Source: Patiria miniata
Taxonomy: Eukaryota > Echinodermata > Asteroidea > Valvatida > Asterinidae
Assembly: GCF_015706575.1 (NCBI RefSeq)
Contig: NW_024037056.1
Span: forward strand, 5,593,176 to 5,657,175
Length of the DNA stretch: 64,000 nt
Reading direction: 5' to 3'
Shown: positions 1 through 11,624 of the stretch, in pieces
Numbering within the stretch: position 1 is the first letter of the stretch
How the letters are laid out: each line of letters starts with the position of its first letter
Notes under the pieces: model-generated
Database searches by the model: none
What the model was told of the DNA's origin: nothing
Seen by the model: the letters and a program-made list of their open reading frames with translations, nothing else
Translations under genes and position numbers: made by a program

Positions 1-215
1 CATTCCAAATACCATCTCAGCTCCCTGGGGAGTATACAGCTCGATGCAGCCTGTTAGGCGCAAGGAAGCTAATTCAATCACAATAACCAACTCTGCCCTC
101 ATAGGTACCCATTTACTCCTGGGCGGGGACAAGATATGAGTGACAAAGTGCCTTGCCCAAGGGCACTCGCACCATGACCCCAGGCTGGACTCGAACCCTC
201 AACCTGCAGCTCTAA
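1..215 (-). mobile_element. tRNA-derived SINE copy, family S1, left-truncated by the window
   Basis: On the minus strand a B-box-like GGTTCGAGTCC (about 188-198) is followed by CCCTTGGGCAAGGCACTTT and, further on, CCCAGGAGTAAATGGGTACC. The same body (CTTGGGCAAGACACT...CACCCAGGAGTA) recurs at 49541-49640 and 63893-64000, so this is a dispersed family with a Pol III-type promoter head. Confidence 0.6.
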
Positions 216-250
216 AAAATATATGGGTGAAAAAAAACCCCAAATACTAT

Positions 251-722
251 TAAAGTAGAAAGATTGCGGGTAACACCAAGAGGAAAGTAATCTATTCTTG
301 GAAGAAGTGTGGTTCTGAAAAGAACCAAGGCACCGAGGCCAAGACTAGGGAGTTCTACACTCAACTAGTCGGTTCTTTTCAGAACCACACTCCTGCCAAG
401 AAGTGATTACTATCCACATGGTGTTACCTACAATCTTTCTAGAAGTGTGGTTCTGAAAAGAACCAAGGCACCGAGGCCAGGACTAGGGAGTTCTACACTC
501 AACCAGCCGGTTCTTTTCAGAACCACACTTCTACCAAGAAGTGATTACTATCCACATGGTGTTACCTACAATCTTTCTAGAAGTGTGGTTCTGAAAAGAA
601 CCAAGGCACCGAGGCCAAGACTAGGGAGTTCTACACTCAACCAGTCGGTTCTTTTCAGAACCACACTTCTGCCAAGAAGTGATTACTATCCACATTGTGT
701 TACCTGCAATCTTTCTACTTTA
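251..722. mobile_element. palindromic MITE with a 138-bp unit in three tandem copies, carrying histone-type stem-loops
   Basis: The outer ends are inverted repeats of about 75 bp: AAAGTAGAAAGATTGC on the left and its complement at 704-722 on the right. Between them a 138-bp unit is repeated three times. Each unit holds GGTTCTGAAAAGAACC (311-326, 449-464, 587-602) and, 44 bases on, its reverse complement GGTTCTTTTCAGAACC (371-386, 509-524, 647-662). The latter fits the metazoan histone mRNA 3' stem-loop consensus, and CAAGAA follows about 10 nt later. The element sits in the last ASAP intron, ending about 60 bases before the acceptor. An open frame through it is a by-product of the repeat. It has no coding capacity, so it was presumably mobilised in trans. 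Confidence 0.7.
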
Positions 723-785
723 TCTCATCCACCATGCAAAGCTTCAAGTCATAAGTACCTTTTTTTTTTCCCCTGTATTTTTCAG

Positions 786-860
786 ATTGGGGAAGTGGAC
801 GGAATGCCTCACCGACGAGGAGTCTTCCCGGTCAATTTTGTGGAGATCAGCAACGGATAA
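786..860 (+). CDS. ASAP1: ASAP-family Arf-GAP, last coding exon (end of C-terminal SH3 domain)
   Basis: The exon encodes 24 residues, IGEVDGMPHRRGVFPVNFVE plus ISNG, then TAA. It follows a strong acceptor (long T/C tract ending TTTTTCAG at 785) and opens in phase 0. Recalled human ASAP1 ends its SH3 domain and the protein with IGHIEGQPERKGVFPVSFVH plus four residues: same length, same GVFPV-FV core and same stop position. ASAP proteins are multidomain Arf GTPase-activating proteins (BAR, PH, Arf-GAP, ankyrin, SH3) that act at membranes, focal adhesions and recycling endosomes; the terminal SH3 binds proline-rich partners such as FAK. All earlier exons lie left of the window. ASAP1 is the closest match I recall, but an invertebrate single-copy ASAP would be equally similar to ASAP1 and ASAP2. 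The domain call is sure; the paralogue is not. Confidence 0.82.
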   Translation: MGEVDGMPHRRGVFPVNFVEISNG

Positions 861-1109
861 TCGATCGATTGATTGATTGATTGATCAATAGCTGATAATC
901 ACCCACCATAGACTTCCTTTGTGATCATGTGCTGCTTCTCCAGACACGTAAATACAAGTATTTCCAAATATCTACTTTTAACATCCGCCCATACCAAGTC
1001 CTCTAGAATGCATTGAAATTTTCCGTTGTTGCGAATTGAAGGAAACAGATTGTAGACATTTTTGGAAGTTTTCCAGTCTTACTATCAGAAAACATACGTT
1101 GGAGTTAAG

Positions 1110-1115
1110 AATAAA
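1110..1115 (+). terminator. candidate poly(A) signal of the ASAP gene
   Basis: An AATAAA lies about 250 bases after the ASAP stop codon, before the first MITE. It is the first canonical signal downstream. Use of the site is inferred from position only. Confidence 0.35.
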
Positions 1116-1180
1116 GTTAAGTCCAACTCATATCCTGTTTGTTTTCGAAATATATCAATAGTTCAAAATCATCAGAGGGT

Positions 1181-1723
1181 TTAAGGTAGGGTAGATCATT
1201 TGTCATTTGTGCATTTTTTTTCGTTTGAAGCAATAAAAGTGCCAAAAATAGGGTGCTTAGCAACTATTCTGATGAAATTTTAGCTCAGTGAATGCTGTTT
1301 ATTCCAATTTACAAAAAAAGGATCTCAATTTCAGTTCAAAAGTTGCTGAGTCACGTTTTGAATAGGCCCGAAATCAGCATCAGGGACACGTTCTCATTCA
1401 GCCGATTGCAGTGACGTGATGTCACACACTGAACCGATGAAATTTTAGCAACCATGTGCACGTGTGCATCATGTCAACACTTGCGCGCACCCATTCACTG
1501 ATTCACTGAATTACAAACCTACTACAAACAGAAATTTCCAAAAATGCGTCACTTGACGCATCTTTGGAAATTGCCTTTTTTTATTGTTTTCTTCAAAATG
1601 ACAGCATGCCAGGAAGAATAAATTCACAGGGAGTTTAGTGCCATTACTATCTTTAAACCAAGTAAGTTTTTCAACAATAATTTCACTTTTTGAATAGCTG
1701 CAAACGATCTACTCTACCTTTAA
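1181..1723 (+). mobile_element. MITE family A, copy 1
   Basis: TTAA flanks at both ends and inverted termini (GGTAGGGTAGATCATTTG against the complement of CAAACGATCTACTCTACC). The interior shares the GAAGCAA, TTCACAGGGAGTTTAGTGCC and TTTTCAACAATAA landmarks of the other five copies. No coding capacity. This copy and copy 5 form a subfamily (GTAGAGTA-type ends) distinct from the ACAGTCCATC-type ends of copies 2, 3, 4 and 6. Confidence 0.75.
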
Positions 1724-2941
1724 ACTAAAAGTGGCTCCCAAGGTCTCTTGTGTAATATTTGCATGGAATGACCGAAAGGCACCAGACTCTTTTTCTCGTT
1801 TTACTCGTAATAATCGACTACACCCTGCAAACCATAAGTTTTGTGATTTGCTGTTTTTCAAAACCAGGAAAAATGTGAAAGTTTTTCTAAGCACAAGGAT
1901 CAAGGAAAAATAAACATTAAGAGATACCAGACTCGATCACATGACAACACAGCCGCTTTAATTTTTCAAAGTGATCTCTGAAAACAACGATACGTGCATT
2001 ATGAAAATAGAATTATTTTAAAGATTTCTATATATTTTTTGGAGATTTAGCAAACCTGCGTTTGTGCAAAATATAGTAAGTGGCAACAAAGTGGAACTTT
2101 TATCGTAAATCCGTTTAAAAACGACGACAACAATTTGCTTAAAGTAAAGATAAGTTAATTGTAAATATTAAAAAAAAGTACAATGATCAGTATCTTAGGA
2201 CTAGGCTGATATAATTTGTTTAAATTTATTTAAATTTGCAACGTACAATAAATCGGTGATTCCATCGAAATCATCTTCCAAGTTCCAGTGTTTTTATGGG
2301 ACAAGGGAGTTGTGCCCTGCAAACTCTGCTGTTTTGTGAATAATGAAGTTTTTTGCATTTTTCGTTTCATATTTTGTAGTGATTTTGCAACAAAAATTAA
2401 ATTAGCGTGCCATCGTTTTTTTTTTTTGTATTTATTTCAATGAGGCGATACAATTTTTATACCTTTCATACATTGGTTTACCACTATTTATTTTGAGGCT
2501 TTTTTTCTTCTTCGTAGATTCGTTACTTTATAAAAAATGACTTCCTGTATTACATTGTTACGCTTGTATGAGTAGAAGCAAGCAATGGGCACTATCAGAA
2601 AAGTCTTCATGCATTTTGTAGTGGTAAATATTTTGCTGCTTAAAACCAAAAACTTTATTTAAAAAAAATATCTTTGGTGAAGTCTCAACATATTTTTTTT
2701 TTGGGGGGGGGAGGAGCTGTGCATATATTTTTCCTTGAGAAACGAATTATTCCATTAAAGTTTGCCTGATCCCCATTTATTCAATGTTATGCTCAGTTTT
2801 TTTTTTAAATTTTATTTAAATATTTTTTGCCAAATTATGACAAGAACTAACTTTGTTGGCTCTTCTTACTTTTATTATTTTTCTAACTTCAGCAGAAAAG
2901 GTCTCTGCTAATGATGAGCCTCATAACTTATATCCCATGAC

Positions 2942-3498
2942 TTAAAGGCACAGTCCATCGTTTGTGCATAAGTCCATAATCCATAATTTGTGCATTTTGT
3001 TTGTTTGAAGCAACAAACATGCTCAAAATCTGAAGAAGGCAGCTGAACAACTAACCTGATGAAGTTTCAGCTCAGCTTCAGCTGTAAATTTCGAGAAAAA
3101 CAACATTTAAGGATCTCGATTCCAAATCAAAAGTTGCTGAAACATGTTTTGAATTCAGCGTCCGAGACATGTTCTCACTGAGCCGATTGCAGCTACACGA
3201 TGTCGCGCACTGATCTAACGAATTATACCAACCACGCGTGAATGTGCTTGTGTCAACGCTTGGGCACGCTTCGCTAAATATAAAAACGAACTACTAACGG
3301 AAATTTCAAAAAATCCGTCTTAAGACGCATCGTTGGAAAGGCCTTCTTTTGTTGATTTCTTCGAAATGAAAGCATGCCGCAAATAATAATTTCACAGGGA
3401 GTTTAGTCCCCTTACTATCTTTCAACCAAGTGTGTTTTTCAACAATAATTACGTCAGTTACCTTTTGGATTACTGTAAATGATGGACTGTAGCTTTAA
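2942..3498 (+). mobile_element. MITE family A, copy 2
   Basis: Starts TTAAAGGCACAGTCCATCG and ends with the inverse GATGGACTGTAGCTTTAA. TTAA at both edges is the likely target duplication. The left end carries a small internal duplication (ATAAGTCCATAATCCATAAT) absent from the other copies. Confidence 0.8.
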
Positions 3499-5199
3499 GT
3501 CCCTACTCTTAGGTTAAGAGCACAATTTCCTTGCTAGCGCTGTAAGCACAGAATGATGAATGATGAATGAATGAGCAGAGCCATAGGAATGAGCTGAATT
3601 TGAAAAAAAAAACATTGGAGGTCAATTGACTACACCTGCCTTGAAGCTTTCATTAAGCTAAGAGCTGTGATGTATGTTAAAAATAGATTTGACAGTCATT
3701 AGTATACAAATTATTTACAGGCAAGAAGTCTTTCAATTTTTCCGTACTTTTCATTATTTAACGATCCAACTACGTAAATGTTGGTTGCTAGGGATACAGG
3801 AGAGGGAAAAAATGGAAATTTCAAGTTTTTTTATATTTTTTTTAAATTTTATTCAAGAACCTTTAGTCGTATAAATCTTGTGTACAAATAATATATGGAG
3901 ATGGTTCGAAGCATAACACTAACTTGAAGTTGCTTTTTCCCAGCTCTTCAACAAATTCAAATTTTTCTACGGACAAAGTTTCTGTTTGTGTGCTTTATTT
4001 TAATGAAAAACCTACTTTTTCCTATTTTTGGTGTTTGAAACTCCTAGAGAAATGTTTTTATTTGGGGTCGCTCTTGCGCCTCCAGAGCTCCCCCCAAAAA
4101 ATTCCCAAATTGTTTTTGGGACGCAAATCCCTGAATATTCCGTAACTAAATCTGTGCAGCTTTTTCGTCTGATGTCCCATTCAAATGTGAATAACTTATA
4201 TACATGTAGCTAGAAAAAAACAGTAAGTTAAAAAAAAAAAATTGGAGTGAATATCTAAAACGGCAAGGGTTGATCATCTGGCAGTCTTGTTTTCGTGCTA
4301 TTTTTGTTTAAAAGGTGCTTATTACAAAACGTGAACACTGTTAAAGAGGCCTAAATTTAGTCGACTTTATTAAAATAAATCTTGCAGTAAAAGACAACTG
4401 ATAAGGGACCATTTTTGTATAAATGTAAATCTCATTAAGGTAAAAATTCACTTGTTTCTCTTAAATAATGACTTTTTAATACCATATTAGACCTCAAAAA
4501 TCACTAAAATCCATAAAAAGTTCACCATTAAACTCTGTCAGAAATCAAACTATTTTCCAAGAAAGAGTAGTGGAGAATCCTCTATTTTGTATCCCAACTC
4601 AAGTAGTTCTTTCTTGAATGAAATGTCTGTATTTATCCTTAGATTTATAATTAAGGTAAAAATTGAACCTTTTGTCATGATTCAGGAATGTATTTGAAAT
4701 TGTCTTCATGAGTATTTTGTTTTCTTTTAATGGAGACCAAACTTTATCAATGTGCATTGCCAGTTTTGTTTCCTAGTTAGATTGCAAACATTACAATGAT
4801 TTTTTTTTTTTGGTATTTTGAAATACTTTATTGGTTATGAAATATTGATTTTCGGGAATTTTGGGCTTGCATATTATTTATTGTTATTTTTTTTGTTCCA
4901 GATTTTATTTTGTGTGTGTAGAAATTAATGGATATTCAACTGCAATGTTCGTTTTATGAACAGAGCTTAAAGCGATTGCATAGAGCATAATATGCTTACC
5001 AGAGAAATCTTGCTTTAAAAAATCATTTACTTCTTTTCTGACATGATGCATATTGCTTTCGAATGGTTCTGAGCCAATTTAGAACGCTTAAACATATTTT
5101 TTTTAAGTAGCATTTTCATCTTCAAGTATTACTGAGCACAAGAAAGTTGCGATTAGCAAATGGGATACCACCCAAAAATGCCATTATGGGGAATATTAC

Positions 5200-5410
5200 T
5201 TGTGATTGGTTAGGCCTACCCATTAAGCCCCGCCCCACTGTCTTCTGACCAATCACAGCCGTGATTAATGTCGACACGCGTCCAGGAATGTGCGACATGC
5301 GTGCACGCGCGCGTGACGCGTGTTGCGCGCGGCTTGAACATGCAGTGTTGGCATTGGATAGGCACACGTGTTGTTACGCCACGTGCGCAGTGGGTGGGTC
5401 TTAATGGATC
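5200..5410. promoter_or_regulatory. CpG-rich patch with CCAAT and GC boxes, function unknown
   Basis: In an otherwise AT-rich stretch this 200-bp patch has dense CpGs (ACGCGTCC, GCACGCGCGCGTGACGCG), a GC box (CCCCGCCCC), several CCAAT/ATTGG elements (near 5197, 5250 and 5354) and a CACGTG. The content resembles a promoter or enhancer, but no exon follows on either strand that I recognise. A related CCCCGCCC plus ATTGG cluster lies at 52685-52915, so it may instead be part of a dispersed repeat. Confidence 0.35.
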
Positions 5411-6837
5411 GGTGTGTTGGCATAGTGCCAAAATTAGTTTACCTACTTTTTCTGTAAAGCTGACATGACGAATTTTATTTGAAATCCACCCACATCTCAC
5501 AAGAGATCATACTAAATTGACTTCCGTTAAATTTATTCCAATTTAAAGAAGCCATTTTTTTTTAAAGATTCAAGCTCATGGTCCCGATGTTACAGTTTCT
5601 TTGTTAATGTACTACATAAAAACCATGTAAATGTATACATATTTTTAAAAACCAGAAATGAAGATATGTTGTATGATATATACATAAATGTATATGTATT
5701 GTAAAAAAAAAATGTTGGTTAAAGGCCTGTCCAGATCGGTTTTGTATAGTCTGTGGATTGAATAAAGATTTACTAGTGTGACAGTTGATGTGAAAAAAGG
5801 AAAAACAACACATGGGGCTACTTTATTTCCTTTGACTTCTTGAATTATCAAAACCTCGGATATATACTAAAACATGCATTTAAAACTGAAAACTGTGATT
5901 TGTAGCTGGGGTTAGTAAGTGGAAAATGTTCACTTAATAAATACTATTTTGTGAGGAAACCCTCCTTTAAAACAAAATGAAAGACGTCCTACTGTAACCT
6001 TCCCGCCCCGCCCACGATCTTAGCAACAGCAAACGTGTATCATCACTGTATCGTTAGTTGTTATGCATTAACTCTATGATAAATTATTTTCTGCAAGCAA
6101 GACAAGGACGTAACCAAATAATTGGAAGGAAAAAAAAGCAAGGTCGAAATTATCTGACAACACGGCTTCATGGCGATGTACGTTATCTCAGGCAATTACC
6201 ATTATTAGGCTCCCGGGATTTTTTTTTATCTGTTGTCGGGTAAAATTGATGGAGTAGGCGAAAAAGCTTTTACAGGCGCATATAATGTGACATAATCTCC
6301 GTCTGATGGAAATTTGTGTGCAACGGAATTATTAGAAGAACGTTTTGTATAAATCATCTGTAAAACGTAAAAAAAAAAACCAATTCAGGCATGAAATTGG
6401 ACAGTGGCAAAAAAATCCGGAATTTGGGTTTGGTACGTCCACAAAATCATCCCAAGAATTAAAAAAAAGTGATCCCAAGAATATAAAAAAAAGAATTCTT
6501 TTTACCTATCTTGACATGATCAAGCTAAATAAAAAAATGTTTTATAGTTTAAAGCAACAATGCATTTTTAAATGTTAGTTGAAAGTTTAACAGTGAGAAC
6601 TAGCGGCATCGAAACAGAAGAAGCGAGTAGTTTATTTTCCAAAGTATAAAACTATACTACAGGCTAATTTTAAACTTCCAAACCCGCACGCAAAATAAAT
6701 TCAAGTGTTGGTGGTTTCATAGATCGTCTCCGAGCCCAAAGATTCCGGCATGAGGTTTCACAATTTTTGGTTAAATTTAATACTAAGTACAAAACGAAGC
6801 TTGATATATTTAAAATTCGAAAATCGAATCCAGACGT

Positions 6838-6910
6838 GCCGGTGGCCTAAGTGGTAAGGCACAGAACTTGTACTCCGGAGCTCGGGGTTCGAATACTGAG
6901 GGCGTATTTT
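6838..6910 (+). repeat. tRNA-like sequence (pseudogene or SINE head)
   Basis: An A-box-like TGGCCTAAGTGGTAAGGC (6843-6860) and a B box GGTTCGAATAC (6886-6896) lie at tRNA spacing. The acceptor stem does not pair and the T stem is imperfect, so this is not a working tRNA gene. It is probably the head of a degenerate SINE; a longer SINE starts about 60 bases later. Confidence 0.5.
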
Positions 6911-6970
6911 ATTTTCGATTTTATTTGCGGCGATTCTAAGGGTTTTAATTATAGGAAGTGTGTTTTGCAC

Positions 6971-7135
6971 TGGGGGACCCAGGTAGCGCACCCGGTAGAG
7001 GTGCTGATCGGTAAGCCGGCGCCCCTGGTTCGAGTCCCGGCTGCGGCAAGTCGGACTGGCTGCAGGGAAACCTGCGGCCAGTCCGAGTTTTGTATCGCGT
7101 GTCTACCCCAACTATATAAAATAAAATAAAATAAA
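6971..7135 (+). mobile_element. tRNA-derived SINE (S2) with a GNRA-capped hairpin body and ATAAA tail
   Basis: The head has an A box (6981-7001) and a perfect B box GGTTCGAGTCC (7027-7037). The body is a hairpin: CGGACTGGCTGCAGG (7052-7066), loop GAAA, then CCTGCGGCCAGTCCG (7071-7085). All 15 pairs form in RNA (one G-U). The tail is an (ATAAA)n run ending near 7135. Head, structured body and A-rich tail are those of a Pol III retroposon moved by a LINE in trans. Few obvious decay marks are seen. Confidence 0.75.
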
Positions 7136-7194
7136 TGGAATTTTACTCTTTTTTATTATAAATAAATAAAAGTAAAACGAAATAAAATGCCAAC

Positions 7195-7270
7195 TAGGTA
7201 CCTCGTGGGAATTGAACCCACAACCTTTCGATTGAGCGCTAGGGTGCCTTCCACTAGGCCATCGCACTCT
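7195..7270 (-). repeat. tRNA-like sequence on the minus strand
   Basis: Reading the minus strand, TGGCCTAGTGGAAGGCA (7261-7245) is an A box and GGTTCAATTCC (7218-7208) a B box, with a perfect 5-bp T stem (GTGGG/CCCAC). No proper anticodon stem or acceptor stem forms. It is likely a SINE head or tRNA pseudogene facing the S2 SINE. Confidence 0.5.
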
Positions 7271-10200
7271 TCGTACTTAAATTGTTTGGATTTAAATTAT
7301 AAAGATTCGGTTGCAACAAGCGAACCAAGAAATAAGTCAAGTCCACGCGCATGCGCCTTTGTATTTCGTAAACCGCCCAAGTTGGCACGCATGCGCTCTT
7401 CTCGTATCAATTATAAAGCTCTGAATATTCATTAGGAATTTGATTTACTGAACGGTAGGCAGTGAACGGGGAGGGCGCACTAATAAAAACAAAACATCAC
7501 ATTAGTAAAATAGAACTGAACACAGTTTGTAACTTAATCAAATCAGGTTTTTATTTCTGGTAAAGGGGACAAGCAGCAACTTCTGGGAGAAAACTTAAGG
7601 TCTTTTCCCCCAAAAAAGTATTGATAAAGGTTATTATCAAGGCATACAATCCATCCTGTTTTGGCTAAGAAAAAACCCAAACTGTGACACATTTCTGTTG
7701 AGTTTGCCGACAAAAACATCCAAGAAGTATTGATCAAAAGTTTCCTTTTCAGTAAAAAGAATAATTTCATCCGTTATGCACATGTACCTTTTCAAAATTA
7801 AATTACATAAATTAATCAAAAGATGTTTGTAAATTTATTCTACGATGTGTGCGTGTGGTTTGACACTCACAAAAAGTTATAGTTAAATTAAAGACTGTTC
7901 TCGGAGATTTTATAATATAAGTTTGCAAAAGAACTTCATTTTAATACTGAAAAGGCAGAAGAATATCCATGACAACTTCACCCTTTAATATTCAGTTTCG
8001 TTAAAAATGGGCGTTAATTTCTGAGTGATATTAAAGGTGATATTACACAGAGTTTTGACAAATAAAACGGACATTTCATGACTTGCAAACAAAAAGTGAA
8101 ATAGATTCAGACATCAGGTTAACCTAAACAATCTACATAAAATGAATAAGACAAAACTATCACACTTTGTGGAAAATAGACTCATTACTGGGTGGTAAAC
8201 AAGCACGAATATGCAAAACACAACTTCAAGTAACCAATGGCAACAGAAAACAAGATCATGTGACACGAATGCCATGAGTAATACACAGATTTGAAAATAA
8301 CAGAAACGACGTTTTTTCAAACCCACTTACATTTGGAAATATAAAGAACTTAAGGGGGAAAAAAACGAGACATGAAATCAGAATTTCCAGCTGTGGGCAG
8401 CCATATTGGTCTTGTTCCCAGAGGCCTAACATTGATGATTATGTCATTTGGTGCCAAGTTAAAGGCACCAGTTTAATTTACCAGAGAGACTTGTGCCCAA
8501 ACAAATTCAAGAAAGCAAACCCTTTGAAAGTAAGCAGCTGTTAAACCGAGACATTAATTTGAGGGGAAAAAATGGCCGCTTGAGATTAGAAAGTCTTGCG
8601 ATGTTTGAAAAAAAAAAACCACTTCAACATTTTGATTCCATCAGACATTGAAAAACATAGCAAACCGCAAAACAAGCAAACTCTCCGATGTCCAAAAAGG
8701 TGTTTTTCATTTAAAGCAAATCTCTTCGATGTTGGTAAAAAAAATATGTAAAAAGTCCCACTATTGTAGAAAATGAATAGTCCGTTACACATCAGTTTCA
8801 AATGAATTCTTTCTGTCTGAATCAAGATAATTTTTTTTTTGGATTTTACGGCCTAGGCTAGTGGGGCTATAATACTACTTTGCCAATTGACTTCTCAGAA
8901 GAGCAAAAAAAGGAGCAAAATGCAGTACGGGTCATATCAAATTTCAGCACCTAAAAATAGTTCTTTTAAAGCACACTTTCAGAGTAGAAACGCAGTGTGA
9001 AAAATAGACTTTGTCCATTATTTTACTGCTTGTCCAGTGTCAATTTTCAAAGGCATTTTCTTAGTATTTTTTTGTCTCCCTTTTTTTCAGTTGTTAGTAC
9101 AGGTTACAGGACGAACAAGTGTTATTTAAATATCACAATTTCTTAACTACTTAAACATGTATAAATGCAAACGTTTGATTTTTGTTGTTTAGAAATGAGA
9201 TAATTATTTTCGCAACTACAAATTCAGCCTGTTTTATAGTTTGATTTTTTTTTGTTTAACAAAATTCATTGTGTGTTGATTATGGTTTTTAAAAACATTT
9301 TACATCATTTTTGTTCATGCAAAAGAAATATTATAAATACAATTCAGAGAATTCATTTAATGGGCAGAGATTGCAGATGTTTTGCTTGCACGCTAGAACA
9401 ATACTCTACGTGGACATTCATGTTTGTTTTACATCCGTAAGAGAAAAAAATCCCACTCAGAAATATAACAAGGTGTGTGGTTCCTACAAAACATTGTTAT
9501 ATCCCTTTCTAAGAAAGAAGGCAAATTATTAAAATCATAGAAGAATGCAATAAAAGTGTACACAAAATAATTCAATTGAAATCATTCAAATTCGAAGACA
9601 CAAAAAAAATTGCGTAACTTACATTTAGGGTCAAAACATTGGAAACTTTTAAGTCAAAACGACTTCAACTGACATGACCATATTCAAATTTAAAAAAAAA
9701 AAAAAGAAGAAAAAAAAACTGACAAAAAAACAAAATAAAAACCCAGATTCCTTATTTGAAAGTGCCAAGACCGATACTTCGCTCAATTTGGCAGCATGGT
9801 TTGAAAAATTCCAAGTTCACCATGTCACATACACTGGATAAATTTCAGCATGACCCCCAACACCTGAACTTTGGCATTTGACCCTTTGAACTAGCGAGTT
9901 AACCACAAGCATTCAACTTATCAGTGGTGTATTTTTTTTAACTAGTTGTTCATACAATAAACTATAAAGGATTACACATTTATACCAAGAAAAAAAATCA
10001 TGAATCAAACAGAAATTTAATAGCTGGACATTTTGTGCAAAACTTAAACACTCAAAACGGAACTAATTTTTTTGGAAAAAGACGAGTGAATTTTGGAAAC
10101 TTGGAACTTGGGAGACAAGAAATCAGCCATTCTTTTTCTCAGTTATTTTTCTTTTCTTTTCTTCAGAGATTGATCAATAAAAACAACCGAGAGTGTACTA

Positions 10201-10691
10201 GTACTGTTCTATACTGACCAATAAATAAATCTTATATAACATACCAGAGAAATTGTTTGGGGAAAAGCCAATCATGAACATCTACGTGAGCCTTGTTTTG
10301 TGAGGTGAAATTTACTGCGGGACAAAAAATCAACCAATTCTTGAGAAATTTTCCAAACAAAATGGAGCTATGTGTCCCTTTGTTTTTGAGGAATGGAACG
10401 TTGCAATTTTTGGGGTTGAAGGTAAAATTCTGAATGTCTTCTTGCCAAATGAATAAAATCAAAAAAAGGCAAAAAAACAAGGATATTTTAGGAGCTGCAC
10501 AATCAGTAAGGATCATATTGGTTAGATTTTTGGTTTTCTTTCTGTAGTTCTACACTTTTGGCTCAACTTCTTAGTGTGTGCGTTATTGATTAATATATTG
10601 CTCTATGTGAAGAAGTACTACTCAAATATAATTTCCCCAAAATATCACAAAAATACAATTTTGAGAGTTATAAAGTGATGTGTACCCAATA

Positions 10692-10697
10692 TTTATT
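10692..10697 (-). terminator. candidate poly(A) signal for PTP4A
   Basis: Minus-strand AATAAA about 930 bases after the PTP4A stop codon. Other AATAAA signals lie further on (for example near 7547), so the true 3' end is unknown. Confidence 0.25.
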
Positions 10698-11624
10698 GAT
10701 CTATGTTAAAAGGTGAGGACATGCCTTTAATTCTTGATGTCGCGTCCCAAAAGCACAAGAATATTGATTTTGGTCTGGTACCCAGACACCATGTATTAAC
10801 TGAACTGCACCTCAAGACAACAGACTGAAGCCACTGGGTCGCCATCTTGGGAGGCCCAAAACGTACACAAAACCGTGTCAGACTTGATAAAGCATGTGAT
10901 ACTGTATGCATTGAACATATGTAGCAGCGGCCATTGGAGGCTCAAACAGTGACTCGCGCATGGCTTCACTTGTTCATGTAAGGCAATGGGCACATGCACA
11001 ATCCAGGCAATAATGGAATCAGTGATGCCACACACATGTTCTGTGCTATCTGACAATTAAACCGTTACTACCAATCTCCATCTTTTATGGTCTGGTGAAT
11101 TTGTCTTATACCAGGAAGTAATATTTTTTTTTAGCAAGTGTATGGATAGATAAAATTGTGCACATTCCTAAAACCGCAACTTAGTTGAATTGATCCTATC
11201 TAAATGAAGCATTTTAACCCTAACTTCCCCGACATTTTTGTCAGGAAGTTTTCCTGAATCGGCCAAAAGTATGCAGCATAACTGCTGGCAGATCGCACAT
11301 TAACAAAATTGGGAAATTAAAATCTGTGTAAGGTAACCACAAAATGAGGTTATGGTTTTTGCCAATATTAGGGTACTTAGAACTAAAATGCTCCATGCTT
11401 AAACACACATGTATGGTATACGTACTCCCACCTGTACAACTTAACAAACAAAAAAATAATCAATTAAATATGTGGTTCACTAAGAACAAATAAATTCCCT
11501 GCTTAAATTCATTAACAAAAATTCTTAATTTTGGGAGCTGGACGTTATGCTTTTTTTTTTTCGTTGGAGGTGGTCATACGTGACCTTGTTTTTTTTAGGG
11601 AGACATTTTTTGAGCGGTGTGTCT

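Larger units (their letters stand above)
861..11624. other. convergent intergenic region between ASAP and PTP4A
   Basis: No exon was recognised in these 10.8 kb. It holds two MITE-A copies, a CpG/CCAAT-rich patch at 5200-5410, a cluster of three tRNA-like sequences at 6838-7275, and AT-rich DNA with long A and T runs. The stretch 3500-5100 shows nothing I can name. From about 7540 to 11624 the plus strand is A-rich with few recognisable repeats, as expected if part of it is the 3' untranslated region of PTP4A read on the minus strand; that is inference. Open frames of 60-90 codons here are isolated and low-complexity. Confidence 0.5.

Noticed and set aside
311-602. Hammerhead ribozyme in the 138-bp repeat
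   Set aside because: TTCTGAAAAG lacks the CTGANGA core and the needed helices do not form.
447-860. 137-codon open frame running from the 138-bp repeats into the ASAP exon
   Set aside because: The part before 786 is MITE and intron with a clear acceptor; only the last 24 codons are coding.
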